Of a stretch of DNA of 64,000 nucleotides, positions 8,501 to 16,993 are shown piece by piece; the stretch's first letter is position 1; each line of letters begins with the position of its first letter. Location: NCBI GenBank assembly GCA_964515055.1, contig CAZEUG010000006.1, positions 20,936-84,935 on the forward strand, written 5' to 3'. Under the pieces are notes generated by a model. That model was not told the origin of the DNA. It searched no databases and saw nothing but the letters and a program-made list of their open reading frames with translations. The position numbers and the translations under genes were made by a program. The DNA comes from QAMX01 sp964515055 (GTDB taxonomy: Bacteria > Bacillota > Clostridia > Oscillospirales > QAMX01).

Positions 8501-9216
8501 GGGCGGATATCCGGCGGAATGACCGGAATCACGTTGAGGATCATCCATTCCGGGCGGTTGCCGGACAGACGGAATGCATCGACCACTTCCAGGCGTTTGA
8601 TGATGCGCATTTTCTTCTGACCAGTCGCATCCTTCAGCTCTTCCCGGAGCTGTGTCGACAGCTCATTCAGGTCAATTTCCGCCAGCAGCTTCTGGATGGC
8701 TTCCGCACCCATTTCCGCTTTGAAATCGTTTTCGTATTTCTCGTAGTAATCACGATATTCCTTTTCTGACAGCGTCTGTTTTTTTGCGAGCGGCGTATCG
8801 CCGGGTTCCGTGACAATATAGAGGGAGAAATACAGGATTCGTTCCAGCACCTTCGGCGGAATGTCAAGAATCAGACTCATTCTTGACGGGATTCCGCGGA
8901 AATACCAGATATGGGAAACCGGTGCAGCCAGCTCGATGTGACCCATCCGTTCGCGGCGAACGGATTTTTTCGTCACTTCAACGCCGCAGCGTTCGCAGAC
9001 CTTTCCCTTAAAACGCACTTTTTTATATTTACCGCAATGACATTCCCAGTCCTTTGTCGGTCCAAAGATCCGTTCGCAGAACAAACCGTCAACTTCCGGC
9101 TTCAGTGACCGGTAGTTGATCGTTTCCGGCTTTTTGACTTCGCCATAGGACCATTGCCGGATTTTATCCGGGGACGCCAGCCCGATCTGAATCGCATTGA
9201 ACGCCAACTTGCTCAT
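5515..9216 (-). CDS. rpoC: DNA-directed RNA polymerase subunit beta'
   Basis: 1233-residue beta' subunit, the catalytic large subunit of RNA polymerase together with beta. The N-terminal zinc finger (CHCGKYK...CERCG, ~60-80), the Mg-binding NADFDGDQM motif near 450 and the second zinc site (CACKHGVCAKCYG, ~790-810) are all intact. The C-terminus is an acidic tail (many E and D in the last ~40 residues). The start at 9216 (MSKLAFNAIQ) is chosen because GGAGG lies 6 nt upstream; an upstream in-frame start lacks this. It follows rpoB by 80 nt and is cotranscribed from the promoter at 13155-13183. Confidence 0.98.
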   Translation of the reverse strand: MSKLAFNAIQIGLASPDKIRQWSYGEVKKPETINYRSLKPEVDGLFCERIFGPTKDWECHCGKYKKVRFKGKVCERCGVEVTKKSVRRERMGHIELAAPVSHIWYFRGIPSRMSLILDIPPKVLERILYFSLYIVTEPGDTPLAKKQTLSEKEYRDYYEKYENDFKAEMGAEAIQKLLAEIDLNELSTQLREELKDATGQKKMRIIKRLEVVDAFRLSGNRPEWMILNVIPVIPPDIRPMVQLDGGRFATSDLNDLYRRVINRNNRLQRLLELEAPDIIVKNEKRMLQEAVDALINNGRRGRPVTGPNNRALKSLSDMLSGKQGRFRQNLLGKRVDYSGRSVIVVGPELKIYQCGLPKEMALELFKPFVMKSLVERGIANNIKSAKKMVDRARTEVWDSLEEIIKEHPVMLNRAPTLHRLGIQAFEPVLVEGRAIKLHPLVCTAFNADFDGDQMAVHVPLSAEAQAEARFLILSANNLLRPQDGNPVTVPTQDMILGCYWLTMTREAEDIADDEKIKRFINEDEVRMAYEAKDITLHEPVYVRREGIFEGRTIQKMVKTTYGRMVFNERIPQDLGYVDRTNEDQALDFEISMTVGKSQLSKLIAKCIKKHGLAVSAEVLDAIKQMGYHYSTLGAITISVADMIIPPEKKVLIAETEQKIMRIDQQYRRGYISAEERIRLTLAEWEQTTEDISTALFNGLKADNPISIMADSGARGSRAQIRQLAGMRGLVRNTAGKIIEIPIKANYREGLTVLEYFTASRGARKGLTDTALRTADSGYLTRRLVDVSQDVIIREADCGTTDGVEVYEITEKGQTIEKFEDRLIGRYLAADLVDEATGEVLISKDKLMTDADAALIKSRGIERIKIRSVLACACKHGVCAKCYGSNLATGSPMNLGEAVGIIAAQSIGEPGTQLTMRTFHSGGVASKDAADITQGLPRVEEMFEARKPKRAAVLAEISGVASVEMSKKASVKNVTLRNDDGEVREYALPISAGILVEDGQMVQKGDMLTQGVLHPQDVLRVRGVEAVEGYLIQEVQKVYRQSAMDINDRHIEIIIRQMMRKVRVDDPGDTNLLLGSFVDRFELIEENEKIRQRLENGENGLREAQFSPTLLGITRASLATDSFLAAASFQETTRVLTEAAIKGKVDPLIGLKENVIIGTLIPAGTGMADYKTDTTDATMTAAQYDFRRSAVNSAAVGDDAMLDEEEEESEEEDYSAEDGYEPETDELDERDDLE

Positions 9217-9296
9217 AAGCAGCCTCCATCTCAAATTATTTCGCACAGCTGCAGCGTTTCATCCGCAGTTGAATATCTTCTGCCACTGACGGCCGA

Positions 9297-12200
9297 TTAC
9301 AGGTCATCGCTTTCGTCACCGTAATCGTCCAGGTCGTCTTCCTCGTCAAACAGTGAGAGATCGTCTTGAATCTGCTGGCCTTCTTCGTCTTCCAACGTAT
9401 AGCCATTGCTTGCAAAGTCACTGTCCGAGTTGACGTATTCGCTCTCCAGGCCGCCTTCCTCCACGTCATCATCTTCGGCGTGCAGGTCGAATTCCTGCCC
9501 GTTTTTGTCGAGAACGCGGATATCCAGGCAGAGTGCCTGCAGTTCCTTGACCAGAACGCGGAAGGCTTCCGGAACGCCCGGCGTCGGGATATTCTGGCCT
9601 TTGACGATGGCTTCGTAGGTTTTGACGCGTCCCACGATATCGTCGCTCTTCACGGTCAGGATTTCCTGCAGTGTATAGGCTGCGCCGTATGCTTCCAGTG
9701 CCCAGACCTCCATTTCCCCGAAGCGCTGGCCGCCGAACTGGGCTTTACCGCCGAGCGGCTGCTGCGTAACGAGTGAATAGGGGCCTGTCGAACGTGCATG
9801 AATCTTATCATCAACGAGATGGCACAGCTTGAGGAAGTACATATAACCGACTGTGACAGCATTGTCAAACGGCATACCCGTTCGGCCATCGTACAGAATG
9901 CTCTTGCCGTCCGGGTTCAGGCCGGCGAGGCGCAGCGTTTCCTCAATTTCGTATTCCTTTGCGCCGTCGAAAACCGGGGTAGCAACGTGCCAGCCCAGTG
10001 CCGCTGCGGCGTAGCCCAGGTGAACTTCGAGAACCTGACCGATATTCATTCGGCTCGGAACGCCCAACGGGTTCAGAACGATATCCAGAGGTGTGCCATC
10101 CGGCAGGAACGGCATATCCTCCTGCGGGAGGATGCGTGAAACAACACCCTTGTTCCCGTGACGGCCGGCCATCTTATCGCCGACGGAAATCTTCCGCTTC
10201 TGGGCAATGTACACACGGACGATGATGTTGACGCCCGGCGAGAGTTCCTCGCAGTTTTCGCGGGTGAAGGTCTTGACGTCTACGACGATACCGCTTTCAC
10301 CGTGCGGCACGCGCAGGGACGTATCGCGGACTTCCCGCGCTTTCTCGCCGAAAATCGCACGGAGGAGGCGTTCTTCCGCGGTCAGCTCCGTTTCGCCCTT
10401 CGGCGTGACCTTACCGACCAGGATATCGCCGGAGCGAACCTCTGCGCCGATGCGAATGATACCGTCTTCGTCCAGGTCGCGCAGACCGTCATCACTGACG
10501 TTCGGAATACCGCGGGTGATTTCTTCCGGTCCGAGCTTGGTATCGCGGGCATCGACTTCGTATTCTTCAATATGGATGGACGTAAACACGTCTTCACGGA
10601 CGAGTTTTTCATTGATGAGGACGGCGTCTTCGTAGTTGTAGCCTTCCCAGCTCATGAAGCCGATCAGGACGTTGCGGCCGAGCGAAATTTCACCGTTGGA
10701 GGTGGAGGGGCCGTCCGCCAGAACCGTTCCCTTCCGGACACGTTCACCGACGGAGACGATCGGGCGCTGATTCAGGCAGGTACCCTGGTTGGAACGGATA
10801 AAGTTCGTCAGCTTATAGGTTTTGGTTTCGCCGCTGTCGTAGACAATGACGATTTCATCAGCGGTGACACGTGTGGCCACGCCATCCCCTTCTGCCAGGA
10901 CGCAGATACCCGAATCGCAGGCGGCGCGGTATTCCATACCAGTGCCGACGAAGGGCTGCTCCGGTACGAGGAGCGGAACGGCCTGGCGCTGCATGTTGGA
11001 GCCCATCAATGCACGGTTTGCGTCGTCGTTTTCCAGGAACGGAATCATACTGGTTGCGACGGAGACCATTTCACGCGGGGAGACGTCGATCAATGTGACG
11101 CGGTCGCGTTCAACAGAGATGATTTCTTCGCGGTAGCGGCAGGTGACGCGTTCAGCCTTGATACGGCCTTCTTCATCGAGCGGTTCGTTCTTCTGTGCGA
11201 TAATGTTGCCGTCTTCCTGATCGGCAGTCAGATAGACGATCTGATCGGTGACGCGGTGTGTGACCGGGTCGATCAGCTGATAGGGTGCCTCGATGAAGCC
11301 GTATTCGTTGATTCTGGCGTAGCTGGCAAGGCTGGTGATCAGACCGATGTTCGGGCCTTCCGGCGTCTCAATCGGGCACATTCTGCCGTAGTGGCTGTAG
11401 TGAACGTCTCGAACCTCAAAGCTGGCACGTTCACGGGACAGACCGCCGGGACCCAATGCGGACAGGCGGCGCTTGTGTGTCAGCTCTGCAAGGGGGTTGG
11501 TCTGATCCATGAACTGGGAAAGCGGCGAAGAGCCAAAGAATTCACGGATGGCCGCCGTAACCGGTCGGATATTGATCAGCGACTGCGGCGTGACGGTATC
11601 CGTATCCTGGACAGTCATGCGTTCCTTGATGACGCGTTCCATCCGGGCAAAGCCGATGCGGAAGTGGTTTTGCAGCAGCTCACCGACGCAGCGCAGACGG
11701 CGATTGCCGAGGTGGTCGATGTCGTCTTTTGTGCCGATGCCGGAAGCGAGGCCGTTCAGGTAGTTGATGGAGGCCAGAATATCTTCTTTGATGATGTTTC
11801 TGGGGATCAGCTCATCCCGGCGGGCTGCCAGTTCCTTTTTGATATCGGCTTCGTCTGTAAAGTTTTCCAGAATTTCACGCAGGACTGAGAAGCGAACCTT
11901 TTCCCAGATCAGATCCGGATCGATTTCAAAATCGACAAAGTCGGCCAGATCGACCATGCCGTTGTCGAAGCAGACGACTTCCCTGCCGTCGATGCTCAGC
12001 AGGACACGCGAGACGCCGCGCGCGGAAATCAGTGCAGCTTTTTCCGCGGACAGCGTTTCACCGGCATCGGCCAGGATTTCGCCGGTCATCGGGCAAACTG
12101 CCGGTTCGGCCAGCGTTTTGCCGGCGATACGCGGTGCAAGGTTCATTTTCTGATTGTATTTGAAGCGGCCAACCTTGGAGAGGTCATAGCGCCGATCAAA

Positions 12201-12980
12201 GAACAGAGAGAAGAGCAGCGAACGGGAGGCGTCCACCGTCGGCGGCTCACCGGGACGAAGCCGTCTGTAGATTTCGAGCAGCGCGTCATCAGCGGTTTTC
12301 GCCGGGTCTTTTTCAATCGTGGTTTTGATTCGGACGTCATCACCGAACATATCCAGGATTTCCTCATCGGTTTCGAGGCCGATGGCACGGATCAGCGACG
12401 TGACCGGCAGTTTCCTGTTCTTATCAATGCGGACATAGAGGACATCCGATGCATCCGTTTCGTATTCCAGCCAGGTGCCGCGGTTCGGAATGACGGTGCC
12501 GCTGTACAGTTCGTTATCGACCTTGTCGGCCTTGACGTCAAAATACATACCCGGCGAACGGACAACCTGAGAAATAATGACGCGTTCTGCGCCGTTAATC
12601 ATGAAGGTACCTGTATCGGTCATCATCGGGAGGTCGCCCATGAAGAGCTCCTGCTCCTTGATTTCGCCGGTTTCCTTATTCAGGAGACGCACACGAACCT
12701 TCATCGGAATGGCATAGGTCGCATCGCGTTCCTTGCACATGGCGACGGTATACTTCGGCTTGTACTCCAGCACATAGTCGACAAATTTCAGTTCCAGTTT
12801 TCCTGAATAGTCTGTGATCGGAGCCATGTCATCAAAGACTTCCCGAAGCCCCTCGTTGCAGAACCACTGAAACGAGTCCTTCTGGACCTGAATCAGGTTC
12901 GGCATCTCGGTGAGTTCGTCGATCTTGTTGTAGCTCTTTCGCAGGGTTCGCCCGTAAAGAACGTCCTTTACATTGACCAT
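9297..12980 (-). CDS. rpoB: DNA-directed RNA polymerase subunit beta
   Basis: 1227-residue beta subunit. Visible hallmarks are the rifampicin-pocket region (SQFMDQTNPLAELTHKRRLSALGPGG), the GEKAREVRDTSLRVPHGE segment, and the C-terminal GGKAQFGGQRFGEMEVWALEA block that contacts beta'. The last ~70 residues are a highly acidic extension. The start at 12980 (MVNVKDVLYG) has GGAGAG 7 nt upstream; the longer open frame has no ribosome site. No rplJ/rplL or nusG genes precede it, unlike the common rplKAJL-rpoBC order. In the rifampicin region the usual susceptible residues (Q, D, H, R, S of QFMDQTNPLAELTHKRRLSALG) are present, so no resistance change is apparent. Confidence 0.98.
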   Translation of the reverse strand: MVNVKDVLYGRTLRKSYNKIDELTEMPNLIQVQKDSFQWFCNEGLREVFDDMAPITDYSGKLELKFVDYVLEYKPKYTVAMCKERDATYAIPMKVRVRLLNKETGEIKEQELFMGDLPMMTDTGTFMINGAERVIISQVVRSPGMYFDVKADKVDNELYSGTVIPNRGTWLEYETDASDVLYVRIDKNRKLPVTSLIRAIGLETDEEILDMFGDDVRIKTTIEKDPAKTADDALLEIYRRLRPGEPPTVDASRSLLFSLFFDRRYDLSKVGRFKYNQKMNLAPRIAGKTLAEPAVCPMTGEILADAGETLSAEKAALISARGVSRVLLSIDGREVVCFDNGMVDLADFVDFEIDPDLIWEKVRFSVLREILENFTDEADIKKELAARRDELIPRNIIKEDILASINYLNGLASGIGTKDDIDHLGNRRLRCVGELLQNHFRIGFARMERVIKERMTVQDTDTVTPQSLINIRPVTAAIREFFGSSPLSQFMDQTNPLAELTHKRRLSALGPGGLSRERASFEVRDVHYSHYGRMCPIETPEGPNIGLITSLASYARINEYGFIEAPYQLIDPVTHRVTDQIVYLTADQEDGNIIAQKNEPLDEEGRIKAERVTCRYREEIISVERDRVTLIDVSPREMVSVATSMIPFLENDDANRALMGSNMQRQAVPLLVPEQPFVGTGMEYRAACDSGICVLAEGDGVATRVTADEIVIVYDSGETKTYKLTNFIRSNQGTCLNQRPIVSVGERVRKGTVLADGPSTSNGEISLGRNVLIGFMSWEGYNYEDAVLINEKLVREDVFTSIHIEEYEVDARDTKLGPEEITRGIPNVSDDGLRDLDEDGIIRIGAEVRSGDILVGKVTPKGETELTAEERLLRAIFGEKAREVRDTSLRVPHGESGIVVDVKTFTRENCEELSPGVNIIVRVYIAQKRKISVGDKMAGRHGNKGVVSRILPQEDMPFLPDGTPLDIVLNPLGVPSRMNIGQVLEVHLGYAAAALGWHVATPVFDGAKEYEIEETLRLAGLNPDGKSILYDGRTGMPFDNAVTVGYMYFLKLCHLVDDKIHARSTGPYSLVTQQPLGGKAQFGGQRFGEMEVWALEAYGAAYTLQEILTVKSDDIVGRVKTYEAIVKGQNIPTPGVPEAFRVLVKELQALCLDIRVLDKNGQEFDLHAEDDDVEEGGLESEYVNSDSDFASNGYTLEDEEGQQIQDDLSLFDEEDDLDDYGDESDDL

Positions 12981-13154
12981 AGTTACACTCTCCGTTTGCA
13001 AAGTATAGTAGCTGCCGTCTCGCTGAGACAAACGTGAAACACCCGGCAGGGATGTGAAAAACTTTCCGATAGCGCTTGACTTTTCGTCGCACGTTATGGT
13101 ATCATAATCATGGGTTTCTGACAGGCATATCCCCACATTATAATTTGAATTATA

Positions 13155-13183
13155 ATTGTACCACAATTGCCTGCTGTTGTCAA
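13155..13183 (-). promoter_or_regulatory. rpoBC promoter
   Basis: Minus strand TTGACA (13178-13183), 17-nt spacer, TACAAT (13155-13160), leaving a ~165-nt 5' leader before rpoB. Confidence 0.85.
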
Positions 13184-13204
13184 GCGTTCAGGCGATTTTT
13201 TTTG

Positions 13205-13235
13205 CACCGGGGTCTGAAAAAATCAGATCCCGGTG
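13205..13235. other. Hairpin between divergent rpoB and sigH promoters
   Basis: A 13-bp stem with one G-T pair (13205-13217 with 13223-13235, loop AAAAA). T-runs lie before it on the plus strand rather than after, so it is not a classical terminator in either direction; role unclear. Confidence 0.4.
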
Positions 13236-13275
13236 TTGCTTACGCAAAAAACTTTGTCTTTTTTTGAAAAACCTC

Positions 13276-13304
13276 TTGACAAAAGCGCTGAATTGTGGTT
13301 TAAT
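13276..13304 (+). promoter_or_regulatory. Promoter of the sigH-like gene
   Basis: TTGACA (13276-13281), 17-nt spacer, TTTAAT (13299-13304). The start would fall near 13311, so the ATG at 13310 cannot be used and the one at 13373 is right. Confidence 0.82.
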
Positions 13305-13372
13305 ATCTAATGTTGACAGTTCACCCTGCCGTACACCTGTTGGATTGCGGCTCTTCAAGTGAGGTTGCTCAG

Positions 13373-13996
13373 ATGCACAATGATCGTGCCGGGAGTTCGG
13401 CCTATGCCTGCAGTGACGAAGCGCTGGCCGCCTCTGCCCAGGCCGGTGACACTTTTGCAGAGGAGGAGCTCGTCAACCGCTACACCCCCACTGTCTATTC
13501 CTTCACGCGCAACTGCTACCGTGACGGATGGGAGCGGGTGGATTTTGTTCAGGAAGGCATGTTCGGTTTGATTCGTGCCATCCGTACCTACGCTGCTGAC
13601 AAGCATGTCCCTTTTTCTGCTTTTGCCGCTTTATGTATCCGCTCTGAGTTACATTCTGCCCTTCGAAAAGCGTTAAGTTCCAAGCACCTTCCTCTGACCG
13701 GTTATGTTTCCCTTTCTCCCTCCGAAAACTCTCTCGGTTTTACGGAGCTTCTGAGTACAGACACCGAGCAGGCTTTCGACAGGATTCTGTCCGAGGATGA
13801 AGCCGGTCGCCTTCTTTCCGCATTGAATCAGACGTTGTCTCCGTTCGAAAGGAAAGTCCTTTCCGCTTATCTTAAAGGTTTTGGAATTGGGGAAATTGCC
13901 TGTGCCCTGTGCAGGCCTGACAAGTCGGTTGAAAACGCGTTGACGCGTATTCGCCGCAAAGCATCCGGCATTTCTCATGCAGCCCCTTTGGCGTAA
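13373..13996 (+). CDS. sigH: SigH-type RNA polymerase sigma factor
   Basis: 207-residue sigma-70 family factor. The order is region 1.2/2 (SDEALAASAQAGDTFAEEELVNRY, then DFVQEGMFGLIRAIRTY, the core-binding and -10 reading part) and region 4 (LSPFERKVLSAYLKGFGIGEIACAL...SVENALTRIRRK, the -35 reading helix-turn-helix). The overall pattern, including the KHLPLTGYVSL segment, matches SigH/Spo0H, the transition-state sigma factor of endospore formers; in Bacillus sigH also lies close upstream of the rpoBC region. GAGG stands 8 nt before the ATG at 13373. The region 4 of this copy is less conserved than in Bacillus, so a related alternative factor cannot be excluded. Confidence 0.75.
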   Translation: MHNDRAGSSAYACSDEALAASAQAGDTFAEEELVNRYTPTVYSFTRNCYRDGWERVDFVQEGMFGLIRAIRTYAADKHVPFSAFAALCIRSELHSALRKALSSKHLPLTGYVSLSPSENSLGFTELLSTDTEQAFDRILSEDEAGRLLSALNQTLSPFERKVLSAYLKGFGIGEIACALCRPDKSVENALTRIRRKASGISHAAPLA

Positions 13997-14111
13997 ACAG
14001 GTTTGTGCCTGTTCGCATATATATAAACTGCCCTTTATCGCATTCCGCAGGCCCTCGTATCAGGAGCGCAGCGAATTCAATCCGGGGCAAAATAAAGAGA
14101 GGTAAAACCCA

Positions 14112-14390
14112 ATGTTCCAAGACAAGACCCTGAAGTGCAAAGAATGTGGCGCCGATTTCGTGTTCACCGCCGGTGAGCAGGAATTTTATGCCGAACGCGG
14201 CTTCCAGAACGAGCCCCAGAGATGCAAATCCTGCCGTGACGCCCGCAAAGCCGCTTCCCGTGGCCCGCGTGAGTTCTTCACAGCAACCTGCGCCAACTGC
14301 GGCGGCGAAGCCAAGGTTCCGTTCGAGCCGAAGACCGACCGTCCGGTTTACTGCAGCGATTGCTTTGCAAAAATGAAGGAAAATCAGTAA
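14112..14390 (+). CDS. Small zinc-ribbon protein
   Basis: 92 residues with four CxxC pairs: CKEC (9-12), CKSC (38-41), CANC and CSDC in the C-terminal half, so two zinc ribbons. The first half has the FxxGEQEFYAERGF pattern of the 'probable zinc-binding domain' (zf-like, related to CxxC_CxxC_SSSS families) seen in small clostridial proteins; the function is unknown, RNA or ribosome contact being plausible. GAGAGG lies 9 nt upstream, and a good terminator at 14403-14445 closes the unit. It follows the sigma gene by 115 nt with no terminator between them. Confidence 0.8.
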   Translation: MFQDKTLKCKECGADFVFTAGEQEFYAERGFQNEPQRCKSCRDARKAASRGPREFFTATCANCGGEAKVPFEPKTDRPVYCSDCFAKMKENQ

Positions 14391-14402
14391 TTCTGATCCG
14401 GT

Positions 14403-14445
14403 ATGCGCGGTTCCCGAACGGGAGCCGCGCATATTTTTCTTTTTC
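14403..14445 (+). terminator. Terminator of the zinc-ribbon gene
   Basis: 13-bp stem with one G-T pair (14403-14415 with 14420-14432) followed by a T-rich tail to 14445. Confidence 0.9.
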
Positions 14446-14472
14446 ACCCCTGTATGGAGGAGGCTTGAGCGC

Positions 14473-15285
14473 ATGATGGAAAATTTGTCCCGTATTGAAA
14501 CGGCCAGCGCCTCGGATGCGCTGCCCTGTTCTGTCTGCGCCGTGGGGCTCCGGAGCTTTCCGTCTGCGGTGTGCGGCGACTGTTTTCTGTATTTGGCACA
14601 GGGTGCTGCGACGCTCGTCCTGTCGGGTACTTCCCTGTCGATGCAGACGGGGGAGCTGCTGATCATCCGCGCCGGCGTTCCCTTCGCCTGTGTGCAGCAG
14701 GAGCATTCTGACTGGTATTGGGCAGATGTAGTCGGATCCGCGCTGCCCGCGCTGTTGGCCACCTGCGGTCTGACCGCAGGGTGTGTTTTCCGTCTGCCGG
14801 AGGATCGCCGGATTCCCACCCGTTATGCGGCCATTCAGCAGGCCGCCATTTCAGAAGATGGCCTTGCTTCCCTGTCTGCGGCCGCACGGTTTCTGGAGTT
14901 GCTTGTCGCGTTTGGGCGCAGCATCTGCCCCACCGACCGGCAGGCTGCCAAAATCGACCCGTTGGACGCCATTCTGTCAGAGCTGCAGCACAATTTTTCG
15001 GCGGAGTACTCGGTGCAGGAGCTGGCCAATCGTTGCCACGTCAGTGTTGGCCGCTTCAGTATGCTGTTCAAATCGCGTACCGGCGTTTCGCCGCAGCGCT
15101 ATCTCATTGATCTGCGCCTGACTCACGCACAGCAGCTGCTGCGTGACACGCACCTGGGCATTCAGCAAATCGCAGCCGCCGTCGGCTACAGCGATGCTTT
15201 TTATTTTTCGCGGCTGTTCCGATCTCATATCGGCCTGTCCCCCAGTGCATTCCGCAGAAATCCGCATCCGGCAGATGCGCTCTGA
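14473..15285 (+). CDS. AraC family transcriptional regulator
   Basis: 270 residues. The N-terminal ~140 residues look like a cupin-type ligand-binding domain (FLYLAQGAATLVLSG, then GELLIIRAGVPFACVQQ). The C-terminal ~100 residues contain two helix-turn-helix motifs of the AraC type (VQELANRCHVSVGRFSMLFK and IQQIAAAVGYSDAFYFSRLF) and the family end GLSPSAFRR. A GGAGGAGG site precedes the start. The ligand and targets are unknown; AraC regulators of this build often sense sugars. It lies 11 nt before a nucleotidyltransferase-like gene and probably shares its transcript. Confidence 0.9.
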   Translation: MMENLSRIETASASDALPCSVCAVGLRSFPSAVCGDCFLYLAQGAATLVLSGTSLSMQTGELLIIRAGVPFACVQQEHSDWYWADVVGSALPALLATCGLTAGCVFRLPEDRRIPTRYAAIQQAAISEDGLASLSAAARFLELLVAFGRSICPTDRQAAKIDPLDAILSELQHNFSAEYSVQELANRCHVSVGRFSMLFKSRTGVSPQRYLIDLRLTHAQQLLRDTHLGIQQIAAAVGYSDAFYFSRLFRSHIGLSPSAFRRNPHPADAL

Positions 15286-15296
15286 GAGGTGCCACA

Positions 15297-15809
15297 ATGT
15301 CTCTCTTCCTGCTCTTTTTGGAAACCGCAGAGCTGCTGCACAGACAATTCGGGTTTCTGTCGCTTTTATACGGCTCTGTCGGCCTTGAATGTCTGACGGG
15401 TGCATCCTTCCATGCCGATGACATCGACATTCTGATTCCTGGCCGCTATCTGACCGGAACGTATTGGCACGCGCTGCTCGATTGTCTGACGCAGCACGGT
15501 TACCATCTGACGGATTTGCGGGAGCATACCTTCCACAAGGACGGCGTTGCGTACGCTTTTGCGGACGTAGAGGGGTTGGCAGAGTTCGCCGGGATTGACC
15601 CGCAGGCGATTACGGTTCGTTCCACCGCTGGTGTCCCATTTCTGCTCCTGTCTCTGGAGCAGTATTTGCGCGTGTACGAGCGTTCCGCACAGGACGGGTA
15701 CCGGATTCACGTCCGCAAAAAGAAGGACGCGCAGAAGATTGACTGGATTCGCCGCCAGATGCACAGCGAAGCAGTGCCGTCCGAAACGATATCCAAGCCA
15801 ACTCATTAG
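15297..15809 (+). CDS. Nucleotidyltransferase-fold protein, function unknown
   Basis: 170 residues, soluble. Residues ~22-50 read LLYGSVGLE...ADDIDILIPG, which resembles the GS...DxD motif of the polymerase-beta-like nucleotidyltransferase fold (as in MNT or aminoglycoside nucleotidyltransferases); the second acidic pair (DDID) is present, a third catalytic Asp may be the D of FADVEGL. The C-terminal third is helical and basic (RKKKDAQKIDWIRRQ). I would not name a substrate. It starts 11 nt after the AraC gene and ends at a strong terminator. Confidence 0.65.
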   Translation: MSLFLLFLETAELLHRQFGFLSLLYGSVGLECLTGASFHADDIDILIPGRYLTGTYWHALLDCLTQHGYHLTDLREHTFHKDGVAYAFADVEGLAEFAGIDPQAITVRSTAGVPFLLLSLEQYLRVYERSAQDGYRIHVRKKKDAQKIDWIRRQMHSEAVPSETISKPTH

Positions 15810-15814
15810 AAGAA

Positions 15815-15860
15815 AGCACCCCTTTTCCAACCTCTCGGGGCGGAAAAGGGGTGCTGTTTT
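15815..15860 (+). terminator. Terminator between convergent genes
   Basis: Perfect 14-bp stem (15815-15828 with 15842-15855) followed by TTTT at 15857-15860. It may also serve the minus-strand dehydrogenase. Confidence 0.88.
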
Positions 15861-15898
15861 GCTTCGGTTTGAGATGTTGCATGGCGGGCGTGTTGCAT

Positions 15899-16933
15899 TC
15901 AGCTTTTGGCGCACGGCGCACACGCTGTTGATTTCCTGTACGGCGGCACGCACACCGCGTTCGGAAGCGGCGCACCATCAAAGAACGCGTCCAGACTGTC
16001 GAGTGTGGTGCGGGCGATGTTTTCCAGCGCCTCCTCCGTCAGGAAAGCCTGATGCGCCGTCAGCAGGACATTGGGTTTGGCGACGAGCAGGGAGAGCGCC
16101 TCATCCCGGTCAACCGTATCGGAACGGTCTTCGTAAAAGAGGTCGCTTTCCTCTTCATAGACGTCCAGACCTGCGCCGCGGATGGTTCCGTTGTTGAGTG
16201 CTTCCAGCAGGGCGTCGCTGTCAATGAGTGCGCCGCGGGACGTGTTGATCAGCAGCGCACCTTTTTTCATCTTGCGAAATGCCTGTTTCCCGATCAGATG
16301 GCGCGTCTGATCGGTCAGCGGACAGTGCAGCGAAAGGACATCGCTCTCCGCCAGCAGTCTGTCCAGCGAGACATATTCGATGTCTGGCCGGTTCGTCGGT
16401 TGCAGGTCATAGGCAATGATACGCATACCGAAGCCCCTGCAAATCTGTGCAAAGCGGAGGCCGATTTTGCCGGTTCCGATGATGCCCGCTGTTTTTCCGT
16501 GCAGCATCACGCCTTCCAGTCCGGCGATGTGAAAGTTGAAATCTCTCGTGCGGACATAGGCGCGTGGAATGTGGCGGTTGACAGCCAGCATCAGTGCTGC
16601 GGCGTGCTCCGCAACAGAGTCCGGCGAATAGGCCGGGACGCGGACGACCGGGAGTCGGTCGCAGGCGGCGTCCAGATCGACATTGGAAAGGCCGGCGCAG
16701 CGCATTGCCAGGATTCGCACATTCCGCTGCGCCAGTGCATCAATCACCGGCGCGGACAGATCATCGTTGACAAATGCGCAGACTGCCTCGCAGCCCTCGG
16801 CCAGTCGGACGGTTTCCGGCCGCAGGCGGCTCTCGTGCCAGCAGATCCGGTAGGGCTCCGCCCGCTCATTGTTCAGCCGTTCGAACCAGACGCGGTCATA
16901 CGGCTTCGTATCGAAGAAAGCGATTGTTTTCAT
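15899..16933 (-). CDS. D-isomer 2-hydroxyacid dehydrogenase (probable D-lactate dehydrogenase)
   Basis: 344 residues. Fermentative D-lactate dehydrogenase reduces pyruvate to D-lactate with NADH. The NAD-binding motif GIIGTGKIG (~149-157) is followed by the family's catalytic Arg (NTSRGALID), Glu (LDVYEEE) and His (LTAHQAFLT). The N-terminus MKTIAFFDTKPYD is typical of the LdhA/DdlH branch. The start at 16933 has GGAGAGG 8 nt upstream; a GTG three codons earlier is too close to it. The last ~20 residues (PPYRKSTACAPCAKS) are cysteine-containing and look unrelated to the fold. Other 2-hydroxyacids are possible substrates. Confidence 0.85.
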   Translation of the reverse strand: MKTIAFFDTKPYDRVWFERLNNERAEPYRICWHESRLRPETVRLAEGCEAVCAFVNDDLSAPVIDALAQRNVRILAMRCAGLSNVDLDAACDRLPVVRVPAYSPDSVAEHAAALMLAVNRHIPRAYVRTRDFNFHIAGLEGVMLHGKTAGIIGTGKIGLRFAQICRGFGMRIIAYDLQPTNRPDIEYVSLDRLLAESDVLSLHCPLTDQTRHLIGKQAFRKMKKGALLINTSRGALIDSDALLEALNNGTIRGAGLDVYEEESDLFYEDRSDTVDRDEALSLLVAKPNVLLTAHQAFLTEEALENIARTTLDSLDAFFDGAPLPNAVCVPPYRKSTACAPCAKS

Positions 16934-16993
16934 AGTTGGCACCTCTCCTTTTTCTACAGACAGGGTGCCATGTTTTTGCGGGTTTTATGCGCT

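Noticed and set aside
10158..11888. 576-codon plus-strand ORF
   Set aside because: Antisense shadow of rpoB.
13076..13120. Promoter-like TTGACT...TATCAT on the plus strand inside the rpoB leader
   Set aside because: Spacing 18 is acceptable but no gene follows on the plus strand before the sigH promoter; probably chance.
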